From: Diphasiastrum complanatum
Lineage: Eukaryota > Streptophyta > Lycopodiopsida > Lycopodiales > Lycopodiaceae
Assembly: GCA_029204225.1 (NCBI GenBank)
Contig: CM055104.1
Span: forward strand, 51,316,294 to 51,380,293
Direction of reading: 5' to 3'
Length of the DNA: 64,000 nucleotides
In this document: positions 11,121 through 19,059 of the stretch, in pieces
Layout of the letters: each line of letters opens with the position of its first letter
Numbering within the stretch: position 1 is the stretch's first letter
Made by a program: the position numbers and the translations under genes
Notes under the pieces: generated by a model
What the model was told of the DNA's origin: nothing
Database searches by the model: none
Seen by the model: the letters and a program-made list of their open reading frames with translations, nothing else

Positions 11121-11191
<71 letters not shown>
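11121..11191. repeat. (AG)n microsatellite
   Basis: A continuous AG run of about 71 bases inside the 5' leader of Cop-1. It is absent from the inverted partner at the matching place, so it expanded after the copies separated. Confidence 0.98.
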
Positions 11192-11193
<2 letters not shown>

Positions 11194-11775
11194 CTGCTTG
11201 AAAGAGATATCATTATGAAATGTCCCTTGCTGTCCTACTCCACTTCCAGACCTCTTGGCAGACAACTATAATGGCTTCGATAGATTTTCATTAGTCAGTG
11301 CTTTCTGCCTAAAGCAATAAACTGATCCTCTCTCAATTAGAATGTCAAAAGTTGTAGAGTACCGCATGGTTGAGAGGTTCAATGGAGAGAATTATTTTAT
11401 GTGGAAGCTGAGGTTAAAAACATTGTTGGGGCATAAAGAATGTGGTCCGATGTATCAGGAGTTGAGGAAAAGCCTGAGGACCCTGAAAGTATTGAACCTT
11501 GGGAGAAGAAAGATGTTAAAGCAAAAGCTGAAATCCTGTTGAATCTTGCTGATGCCCCAACTTCTTCATGTCAACAATGCAGAGTCTGCAAAGGAAGCTT
11601 TGGATGTTCTTGACGCTCTCTATGAAACACCTTCAGTTGCAAACAGAAACGGTATCTTTGAAAGTAGCTGATAAAATTCAAGATGGAGGATGGAGACTTA
11701 ATTTTAACTCATTTCTCAAGGTTGAAAACTTTTGTAGATCAATTGGCACCTATAGGTTCAGCAGTAAATGAAGAG
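11192..11775 (+). pseudogene. Cop-1 plus-arm gag remnant
   Basis: A leader and gag start (ATG 11342, MSKVVEYRMVERFNGENYFM) are close to the minus arm. An indel near 11440 shifts the frame. Other frames continue the gag (EEKPEDPESIEPW; AESAKEALDVLDALYETPS) to about 11775, where Cop-2 begins mid-gene. There is no zinc knuckle or pol. Confidence 0.8.
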
Positions 11776-11803
11776 TGTTGACAATTTTCACACTCCCTCT
11801 TCA

Positions 11804-12332
11804 ACTTAACTTGCTAGTTTTACAACACTACTTTGCTCCAACCTAAGAATGATCACCATCATGATAATAAATCTCTTCTCAATTGTTCTAATATGTACAG
11901 TATGAAGTACAACATAATTGATATAGATAATAGTGTCCATATAGGATGCTTCACTATTTCTTACATCAATTTTACATAGAACGGTGAACATGATACATGT
12001 AAAAGAACATAGAATTATAATGAAGGGATTACTCCATGTATCCACCTTTGAATTCTCTGTAAAACAGCAGCAAACAAGTTGTAAGTGAAAGTAACCAACA
12101 AGTGTTTGCATGCCTCCTCCACATTCAATTATGCCCATAGTGAATGCACCATGTATCTCCATGAATGAACCTCCATCACCACCTTGCCTTTGTAGATCTC
12201 CAATCCATGAAAGCCCTTGAGTGAATGAATGCCAAGATGATGTGTTCTATTCCATTTGAATGAGCAAAACCTGAACTTGAAATAGTTGAAGTATCCCCAC
12301 AAGATTTGCATACAACCCTTGATCCTACATTG
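11804..12332 (-). other. Cop-2 3' part of captured block, non-autonomous tail
   Basis: Minus-strand sequence has a short stretch around AAAATTGATGTAAGAAATAG and GTGAAGCATCC that is also present in Cop-5 (about 37130-37165), in the same order relative to the polypurine tract. Another shared stretch includes GAGGTTCATTCATGGAG, matching Cop-5 near 36935. Open frames are short, so this part may be noncoding in both elements. Confidence 0.7.
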
Positions 12333-12962
12333 TCAACAATTTGCCAACACTAAGATGCTAGATCTTGAACTTTGCTCAAAAGTAAACATATTGACCACTT
12401 CAATATCTTTAAATATTTGAATGAATGCATGTACTTGATCATAAGAACTAGCAATGATAACTATTCCATCTCCAAGATCCAAAGGATGCAAAACTATGGA
12501 ACTAGTTTCATTGAATTTTGGTAATTCCAATACATTGACATGACAATGTTCATACATGAGATTAAACAAATAAGGTAGAGTAAAAGGACACTTCCTTGCT
12601 GATCCAAGAACCTTACTTGAACCTTCAAGAACCTGTACAAACAGATCCAAAATGTTTTGCCCATGTGGCTCCCCTTTGATGCTTTTGACTAGCTTCCAAT
12701 TGCTACTTGCCTCTTGGTGTTGATGAAGCAATTCAAGATCAACATCTTGATCTTCCAATAAAACATCAAGGACTTTGCATTTATAAACATCTTCAGATCT
12801 GAACCTCTGAAGATACTCCCTCTCAACCACATGATTAACATCCCACAAGATCTCATCATTGCTTGATTTCAACCTTTCACTATAGTTAGTGAAAACAATG
12901 TCACCATCATAAACCAAAAGATAGATTTCTACAATTCTATCCAACATGAAGTTGAGTATCAA
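12333..12962 (-). CDS. Cop-2 captured-block ORF, C-terminal part, function unknown
   Basis: A 209-codon minus-strand ORF starts ATG at 12962 and overlaps the previous ORF by 26 bases in another frame. It is Asp/Glu- and Leu-rich with a central NWKLVKSIKGEPHGQNILDL and SSKVLGSARKCPFTLPYLF. Equivalent words occur in Cop-5 (NLELVKSIKGEVIGKGVMDL; SNKVKGAARKCCSSLLYLF), which shows shared ancestry of this non-retroviral segment. No retroviral motif is present and I do not recognise a host family. It lies in the same frame as the protease ORF, so one indel out and one back may be all that splits the original reading frame. Confidence 0.55.
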   Translation of the reverse strand: MILNFMLDRIVEIYLLVYDGDIVFTNYSERLKSSNDEILWDVNHVVEREYLQRFRSEDVYKCKVLDVLLEDQDVDLELLHQHQEASSNWKLVKSIKGEPHGQNILDLFVQVLEGSSKVLGSARKCPFTLPYLFNLMYEHCHVNVLELPKFNETSSIVLHPLDLGDGIVIIASSYDQVHAFIQIFKDIEVVNMFTFEQSSRSSILVLANC

Positions 12963-13680
12963 ACCTAATCAAACCAGCCCATTTGAGATCAAACCAAACC
13001 TCAATGAGCTCACCAATGATATCTTCTTTGCCTTGGAAAAATTGCCACTTGAGTTGCTCCATGTAGTCTTCTTCATCCAACCTTTTGCCATCTTGATCAT
13101 GCATGAACACTCCACCACAATCATAGCAACCTTTGAGTTGATGAAGAGATGTAAGATCCATGCCTTGAATCTTCCCAAGGGTCACTCTTCCTTTGCCCTT
13201 TCCTTCACAAGACTCCCTCTTAATAATCACACCACAAAAGTTAGCAATCTCCCTCTTGATAGTTGCATCATAAGAAATGGAATATTCTTGAACATTAGAA
13301 GCCATGAAAAGAATACATAGTTCCTTCAACATAAGAATGATTGAAGTACTTTTTCTTGTCAAACCTGGACTTCTAATCAATGATATAGGTAATGATATTG
13401 AACCCTCACTATCATTCACAAAAGCATCATTCAAAATACATCCTACTTTGAACACTTCACATTCATCTCTCCCTTTTGACTTGAGATCTTCCTCACCAAG
13501 TCTCACGATAGAACCTTTTGATCTACTTTCTTTATGAATACATGTGACACCACTTGTTTCACAAATGACTTTTTTGGATTCATCACAAAAAGATACAAAA
13601 GAAACTTTTTCTTCAATCATGCTCAAAGCACCATCTCTTTCCAAATGAGTAAATAAGTCATTAGCAATAACCAGTTCCAA
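12937..13680 (-). CDS. Cop-2 captured-block ORF, central part, function unknown
   Basis: A 247-codon minus-strand ORF overlaps the protease ORF end by 58 bases. It is well composed, with Cys-rich stretches (FVSFCDESKKVICETSGVTC; CYDCGGVFMHDQDG) and acidic and basic segments. It replaces the position where integrase and RT begin in Copia elements. I see no zinc-binding consensus, transmembrane segment or enzyme motif I can name. Its length without stops in an otherwise decayed region suggests it was coding until fairly recently. Confidence 0.5.
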   Translation of the reverse strand: MELVIANDLFTHLERDGALSMIEEKVSFVSFCDESKKVICETSGVTCIHKESRSKGSIVRLGEEDLKSKGRDECEVFKVGCILNDAFVNDSEGSISLPISLIRSPGLTRKSTSIILMLKELCILFMASNVQEYSISYDATIKREIANFCGVIIKRESCEGKGKGRVTLGKIQGMDLTSLHQLKGCYDCGGVFMHDQDGKRLDEEDYMEQLKWQFFQGKEDIIGELIEVWFDLKWAGLIRFDTQLHVG

Positions 13681-14489
13681 AGAAAGTTTTCATCACCTCC
13701 ATTGATGAAGTTAGCTCTCTTCTTACCTTTTTCATTTTTGCGCTTGCCATGTAGTTCTATTGAAGAGCCACCAAGACTTGGAAATCTATGAGTAGAAGAG
13801 TTCAAACATGATACTAATTTAGCACCACCAGACTCCATTTGACTAGTAGGTAGCACTAGTACATCTTCAAGATCCAATGGATCCAAAACATTGATCATAG
13901 ATTCACCAAAAAATGCCAAGTTAGCACAACAATAACTAGCTCCAAGAAGCTCATTAGATCTCAACCTAAATCTAGCATAAAGAAGTTCTTTAGACTTTAC
14001 ATAAGATCTACCAATCTTATTGATGCTAGGGATTGACTTTTGAAAGTTGAGAGAACCACCAACATCCATTTCATTCCTCTTGTTAAACATAACAAATGCA
14101 TCAAGCTTGTAAAGTCTACCTTGTCTATTGCCCATAGCAATCAAGACATCTCCCTTAGTAATGAAGCAAACATCCCCAACAAACTTTGTCTTGTACCCTT
14201 TTTTTAACGTTTGACCGACACTTAGCAAATTCCTTGAAAGTGAAGGAATGTAAAGAACACCATCAAGCCTTACATTCCTATTAGTAGAAAGGCAAATAGG
14301 AATTGAGCCAATACCTTTGATCATACACTCACCACCATTTGGCATGTAAATGACTTTCTTGGTTCCAACATAAGAGATCAAAGAAGTAAAGAACTCCTTG
14401 TGACTAGTCATGTGTGAACTAGATCCACTATCTATCCACCATGAATCCTTGTCACTTCCACTTGACATTAGACTTGAAGAACACATCAT
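13623..14489 (-). CDS. Cop-2 protease ORF running into foreign sequence
   Basis: The 288-codon ORF opens with WWIDSGSSSHMTSHKEFF, the Copia retropepsin active site (Asp-Ser-Gly intact), followed by IKGIGSIPICLSTNRNVRL, VLYIPSLSRNLLSVGQ and GRLYKLDAF, the usual end of protease. A live Copia polyprotein would next show the 'LWHKRLGH' zinc-binding segment. Here the frame runs about 180 further codons of unrelated sequence (GRSYVKSKELLYARFRLRSN; LDPLDLEDVLVL). The recombination point lies near 14085. The gag zinc knuckle (CFYCGIKGHFANEC) lies just upstream in the same reading. Frameshift to the next ORF near 13690. Confidence 0.75.
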   Translation of the reverse strand: MMCSSSLMSSGSDKDSWWIDSGSSSHMTSHKEFFTSLISYVGTKKVIYMPNGGECMIKGIGSIPICLSTNRNVRLDGVLYIPSLSRNLLSVGQTLKKGYKTKFVGDVCFITKGDVLIAMGNRQGRLYKLDAFVMFNKRNEMDVGGSLNFQKSIPSINKIGRSYVKSKELLYARFRLRSNELLGASYCCANLAFFGESMINVLDPLDLEDVLVLPTSQMESGGAKLVSCLNSSTHRFPSLGGSSIELHGKRKNEKGKKRANFINGGDENFLWNWLLLMTYLLIWKEMVL

Positions 14490-15357
14490 GAGAGAATCAC
14501 AAGAATCTAGATCCTCATTACAAAAGTTGTTTTGCTTCCTACCTTCATTACTTTGCTTCTTATGACATTCATTTGCAAAATGACCTTTTATCCCACAATA
14601 AAAGCACCTGAACTTTGACTTGTCTTTCTTTCTAAAAGAAGTAGAAGAGGAGGAGGAAGAGTGATCATCATGATCCGAGTTACCACCTTTGGACCATCTC
14701 CCTTTGCCTTTGCCTTTGCCTTTGACTTTGCCTTTTATGAAGAAAGCCTCTTCACCTCACCTTGCAAGGATGCACCATCAAGCTTTGATTGCAACCTATG
14801 TTCTTCAGCCAATAATATTTCTTGCAAGTCAACCACACTTGGCAAGGCTCTTTGAATGGCAAAACTTTGCACAAGGTTAGCATGTTCATCTAGCAAACTA
14901 CTCAACATAACCTGGACTATTTCACCATCTTTTATGTTTTCATCATTACATGCTAGATCATCACTTAACTTAACCCTCAAGACAAATGCATGAGCACTTT
15001 CACCCTCTCTTTGCCTACTAGAAAATATTTTCCTCCTTAGGGTCAATACCCTAGATGTGGACTTGATTCAAAGAGCTTCTTCAAGGCATTCCATGCCTCA
15101 CTTGCACTTTGACTATTACCAACTTCCTTGAGAAGTTCACTGGTAACATTCATTTTAATGATATGAAGAGCCCTTTTGGCCTTTTTATCAAACCTTTGTT
15201 GCTCTTGAACTATGGGTGGTCTCTCTTCAATTCCTGCAGCTATGTCCATGAGTTCATTCAACTCAAGTAAGGATTCCATCCTCACTTTCTAGGTAGAGTA
15301 GTTTGAAGAACTCAACCTATCATTAGTTTCTAACATGATCCCACCATTGGAAGCCAT
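14490..15357 (-). pseudogene. Cop-2 gag
   Basis: The start ATG is at 15357 (MASNGGIMLETNDRL), aligned with the Cop-5 gag start. A TGG-to-TAG change at 15289-15291 replaces the conserved Trp of the 'NYSxWKVRMES' motif with a stop. Downstream come 'IEERPPIVQEQQRFDKKAKR', a frameshift near 15045, 'GEIVQVMLSSLLDEHANLVQ', another frameshift near 14740, a Lys/Gly-rich linker and an intact CCHC zinc knuckle (about 14612-14570). Gag forms the particle shell and its zinc knuckle binds RNA. Confidence 0.85.
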
Positions 15358-16493
15358 GAATATAATGATTCTTCAACTTTTAGGCTCTGTCCTAATGCAC
15401 CTACACTCACTTTCCTCTCAACAAATGATGGATAAGGAGATCTCAGAAGATCTAGAACCCTAAAACACTTCTATCTTGAACCTGGCTGGTTTCCAAGTAT
15501 AGAAAGGAAGATTGAAAACACATGCAAAACTTTGCACACACTAAGAATGGATTACAAACTCAAACCAACCTGAACACACTCTTGCTTAAGCTCTCAAACT
15601 TTCCAGCAAGTGACCAAATCAAGTTATGGTGTGAAGAGTTACTTGCATTCTTAGAAAATACAAAAGACTAGGCTACCAAGAATACCTAGAATTGAACAAA
15701 CTTGATCAACACACTAAGATATTGATTCAATCTGTAAAACCAAATGTAAACCACACTTCTAAAAGTTTATAAACTCCAGCAAGTGATAAATACAAGTTTT
15801 AGAGGTGAATGAAAGAGCACACTTAGTGAATCACAAGACTAGCTTCACTAGCTTGTCAAATCTTGGTGTTTAGATGTAGATCTAAGATCACTTCACATGA
15901 GAATGTTCCTCAACCTGTTAAGAACCTGAAAAAACATTTGCATAATGGTTAAAAACCTTCCAACAAATGCTCCAATCAAATTACATTAGGAGAGCTACTT
16001 ACATGCTCAACAAAGTACACCAAAATTTATGCAAAAGACTGTTGACAATCTGTTCACCCAAAAGGAGATCTTTCATCCAAGTGGGAGCTTTGCTCAGCCT
16101 TTTGGAGAAATACAAAATCACTCAAAGAGTATTTGTCATCCACTTAAGGAGAAGGTTCATCCACTTAAGGAGAGTGTTCATCCACAAAGGAGAGTGTTCA
16201 TCCATAGAAGTGGAGATTGTCAACAATACATTGAACAGAACATTGTTAGTATTGAATATGCACAAGACTCACAATCAACAAATGATTAGGTGTTATGATC
16301 CAATCCAAAATAGCTTCTTCTCAGCCTCTGATCTTCAATAGACCTGAAATATGCTTTTGATCCACAAGTTCAACTCACAAAACAAAGGTTAGTAAGATTT
16401 GATCAACAATGCAATGCATAATCATGCTAGAACTTGATCAAACATCCAAATATCACCATAAATGGAAACCTTACTAAAAAATAGTAGCCAACT
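15358..16493 (-). other. Cop-2 5' leader
   Basis: About 1.1 kb of untranslated leader lies between primer site and gag ATG. It contains short repeated phrases (GTTCATCCAC near 16140-16200, in the plus reading 'agagtgttcatccac' three times). No gene. Confidence 0.6.
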
Positions 16494-16506
16494 AGCTCTG
16501 ATACCA
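16494..16506 (-). other. Cop-2 primer-binding site (initiator tRNA-Met)
   Basis: The minus strand reads TGGTATCAGAGCT directly after the LTR end. Confidence 0.95.
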
Positions 16507-17161
16507 TGTGAAAAAATTGGATCTTGAATGGATCCAAACTTCCAAAATACTTGGCTAAGATCTTTGCACAACAAGCTACAAAAGCTAGAAATGGCAAAGC
16601 ATCCTAATGCTACCTTTGATACACATGAACTTGACAAAGCATTCAAGAGACAAAAAAAACTAATAAAAGGTACTGATGGCAGCCAAAAACAACATCATAC
16701 CAGCCCTACAATAGCACCCTACCACTTTTGAAAACCTCTTAAGATCATACACAAAAGCTTGAAGACAATACACAAAGCAATGCTCTCATTGGAGGAAGAA
16801 ATTGTGACAATGATCTATTGATCTCTCTCAACAATACAATAAGTTTTTCCAACCTGTTCTCCACGAATTTCAGCCTAATATAGGTGAGAGAGATGACTCT
16901 CTCTCCTCTCTCTAGAACTTAGGACCCAAATTTAGGGCACCAGTAGCCTAAAATAGCCAATTTTGGCCTATATGTCCAGATAACATGATTTTGGTGTCAT
17001 TTCAAAGGTCCTGAAGTTTGAGACTTCTTCAAAATAAAATATATACTAGAATGAAAGTATCTAGGCCTCTTTCACACGTGTGAAATGTTAGATCCAAAAC
17101 TATGTAAAAAAATTGCCAATTTAGGCCTCAAACTAGCTAGGAAATGTTGACAATTTTCACA
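16507..17161 (-). mobile_element. Cop-2 5' LTR (655 bp)
   Basis: On the minus strand it starts TGTGAAAATTGTCAACA and ends CAATTTTTTCACA next to the primer site. The ends form an imperfect inverted repeat (TGTGAAAA/TTTTCACA). Length and end style match the 651 bp LTR of Cop-5. It includes the palindrome TTTCACACGTGTGAAA at 17070-17085. Confidence 0.85.
17070..17085. promoter_or_regulatory. 16 bp palindrome centred on a G-box (CACGTG), Cop-2 LTR
   Basis: TTTCACACGTGTGAAA is a perfect palindrome. CACGTG is the G-box core bound by plant bZIP and bHLH factors. Its placement in an LTR suggests an enhancer role, which is inference. Confidence 0.6.
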
Positions 17162-17602
17162 CATGGTAGTCGGGCGCAGATTGTCAAGGCTTTGCTGAAG
17201 TGTTCGCATTTGTGGAAACACATGGAGGTGGATAAATTGACAAAGAACATGCACGTCATGGGCGTGGAGGGTGGCGATAAGGATGAGCAGTTGAGGTTTG
17301 CAGATTTTTAATTGAGTGTGGGAGATGGTCGTGAGCCCACATTCGTGCATCACGATTTGGACCTGATTTCCATGCTAGAGGGCATGTGCCTAAGGATGCA
17401 TGATGTGGGCGAATTGATTTCATTCACATTTCTCGATGTTGCACGACATTTTAAGGATGTTGAGTTTTTGAGGAGTTGTGCAATATTGACCCCATTGAAC
17501 AAAGATGTAGATGAGATTAATGCAAGGGTTGTTGAGCAGCTCGCGGGTGATGTTTCTACTTTTTATAGTGTTGATAGTGTTGTTGAGTGTGAGGGCTGTA
17601 AT
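17162..17602 (+). pseudogene. Hel-1 Helitron helicase, C-terminal half, upstream part
   Basis: Plus-strand reading gives the plant Helitron Pif1-type helicase region after motif III: 'GSRAQIVKALLKCSHLW', LTKNMHV, FADF followed by a TAA near 17310, 'LSVGDGREPTF', then 'ILTPLNKDVDEINARVVEQL' and TFYSVDSV. These are signature phrases of RepHel proteins. The Walker A and B part should lie upstream but Cop-2 abuts here. The frame is interrupted at 17602 by Cop-3 and resumes at 23921. Confidence 0.9.
17598..17602 (+). other. Cop-3 target-site duplication, left copy
   Basis: GTAAT directly precedes the 5' LTR and recurs directly after the 3' LTR (23916-23920). Confidence 0.97.
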
Positions 17603-18464
17603 TGTTGAAAATTGTCACTTCTCACTTGACATTGGTTCATGTAAATATTGATCAAACTTTAGAATATGTTGATGATATGATTTCACACGTGTGGAGCATG
17701 TTCCCATGTGTGAAAGGATGTACTTTTCATGTTTGTATATATCCAAATTGATTTTGTATCATTCTAGTTAGTGTGAACATGAAATGACTAGTTTTTAGTC
17801 AAGTTGACTAGTCACCTACAAATTAGCTTTTCCTTGCATGTGCATGAGTAAATGCTCCCACATGGCAAGTGGATGTTCACATGTGTGTATAGAGTACTAG
17901 AAGATAAGAGTTGACCATTTTCCTTAGATCCTATTTTGTAGGGAATATTCCTATATTCTAGGAGACTAGCTTTTTGGATTTTAGTCATATTCTAGAAGGT
18001 CAACTATTGGATAAGGATCAAGGATGGATCAAATGGATAGATATGAGTGATGTGGCACTCTTCACACGTGTGAAGGCCTGCTGGACTGTACCAGACTCAT
18101 GGATGTACTTGATCCATAAAAGGATCATCATTTTGCTAAGAAAATTGATGAGACTTTTGCACTCTACACTTTTGTGAGATTTCTAGTCATTTGTCTTGTG
18201 ATTTTTATGCATGATTGCTATCTAGTATCATTGTACTTGTTGTTTCAGGTGCAGTCCGTACAGTGGACAGTACTCCACACGTGTGAAGCCGCTCTCACTA
18301 AAAAATGATGTGTTGATCCATTGCTCTTGCTTAAATCCAAGTGTAGTGAATCTAGATCAAGATCTAATGTGTAGAACTTGATAGATTCATTGATTAAGCA
18401 ACCAATAACTCTCTATGATTGTAAAGTACAATCATTATTGTCCTAAAAACTGTAAAATTTATCA
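17603..18464 (+). mobile_element. Cop-3 5' LTR
   Basis: It starts TGTTGAAAATTG and ends AAATTTATCA next to the primer site. It carries three ACACGTGT-centred motifs (17682-17694, 18061-18074, 18275-18288) and related CATGTG variants (17703, 17876). A TATA-like GTATATATCC lies at 17735-17744. Small open frames inside it (for example 17974-18177) are not genes. Confidence 0.97.
18061..18074. promoter_or_regulatory. G-box palindrome in Cop-3 5' LTR
   Basis: TTCACACGTGTGAA, a perfect 14 bp palindrome, is repeated at 23512-23525 in the 3' LTR. Likely promoter or enhancer element by position. Confidence 0.55.
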
Positions 18465-18477
18465 TGGTATCAGAGCT
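18465..18477 (+). other. Cop-3 primer-binding site (initiator tRNA-Met)
   Basis: TGGTATCAGAGCT begins immediately after the LTR end, with no spacer. Confidence 0.97.
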
Positions 18478-19059
18478 AAGTAAGAGAGTGATCATTGAAT
18501 CATAAATCTTGTAAAGATCATTGGCAAAATTTGTTTTTTGGCCAATACTAGTGAGGGCGAGTTCTTCTAGAGTGATAGCTTGTAATCATTTGGATCAAAA
18601 CGACTTGGAGGCTGTGTATGTACTTTTCACACGTGTGAAACCGTACAGCAACTTTCAATTCAAGTTACTTTGTGTTTTTTGGTCCCAAAATCACAATACT
18701 AGTTCATTTTTGGTGCTTTTTGAAGCATAGTATTGATCTAGATTCATTCTAACTAATGCCTATGACCAAATAGTGTTTTGGATCATTGAAGCATTTCTTT
18801 TTAGAGTCTAAGATCAGATCTAAGAGGCTGATTTGTTCAGATCCTTAGTTGAAGTGAAATCTCTAAGAAAAGTGTAAAGCAATTTTTTTTGTGAGAGTGA
18901 AAGCTAGAAATTTTTGGTAAGATCTTTGAGTATCATTCAAGCTTGTGTGTTAGTTTGATAGAGACAAGCCTATAGGCATTCTAGTAAGCTTTAGGCCACT
19001 TCATAGATCTTTTAAAATTCAAAAATCTTTGTGATTTTTAAAAGAGCATTCATTCTAAA
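18478..19059 (+). other. Cop-3 untranslated leader with a further G-box palindrome
   Basis: 582 bp lie between primer site and gag ATG with no conserved ORF. A perfect 16 bp palindrome TTTCACACGTGTGAAA lies at 18625-18640, outside the LTR and so downstream of any LTR promoter. Confidence 0.8.

Larger units (their letters stand above)
11776..17161 (-). mobile_element. Cop-2: non-autonomous Copia element with pol replaced by foreign block
   Basis: Minus-strand order: 5' LTR (17161-16507), tRNA-Met primer site (16506-16494), leader, gag with zinc knuckle (15357-14490), protease (to about 14100), then about 2.3 kb with no integrase, RT or RNase H, a polypurine tract (GAAGAGGGAG, about 11803-11794), and only the first 17 bases of a 3' LTR (11792-11776). 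The 3' LTR is cut where Cop-1 sequence starts. The right side abuts Helitron sequence, so there is no target duplication and the left end was lost by deletion. Gag is about as similar to that of Cop-5 as sister families would be. Confidence 0.85.

Noticed and set aside
9210-11775. Large DNA transposon with terminal inverted repeats
   Set aside because: The inverted arms encode Copia gag and have an LTR and tRNA primer site; this is an inverted retroelement pair.
12333-13680. Envelope-like gene of a Sirevirus
   Set aside because: Position is wrong (after protease, with RT and RNase H absent) and there is no signal peptide or clear transmembrane anchor.
17974-18177. Small ORF in the Cop-3 LTR, repeated at 23425-23628
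   Set aside because: Present twice only because it lies in both LTRs; no protein features.
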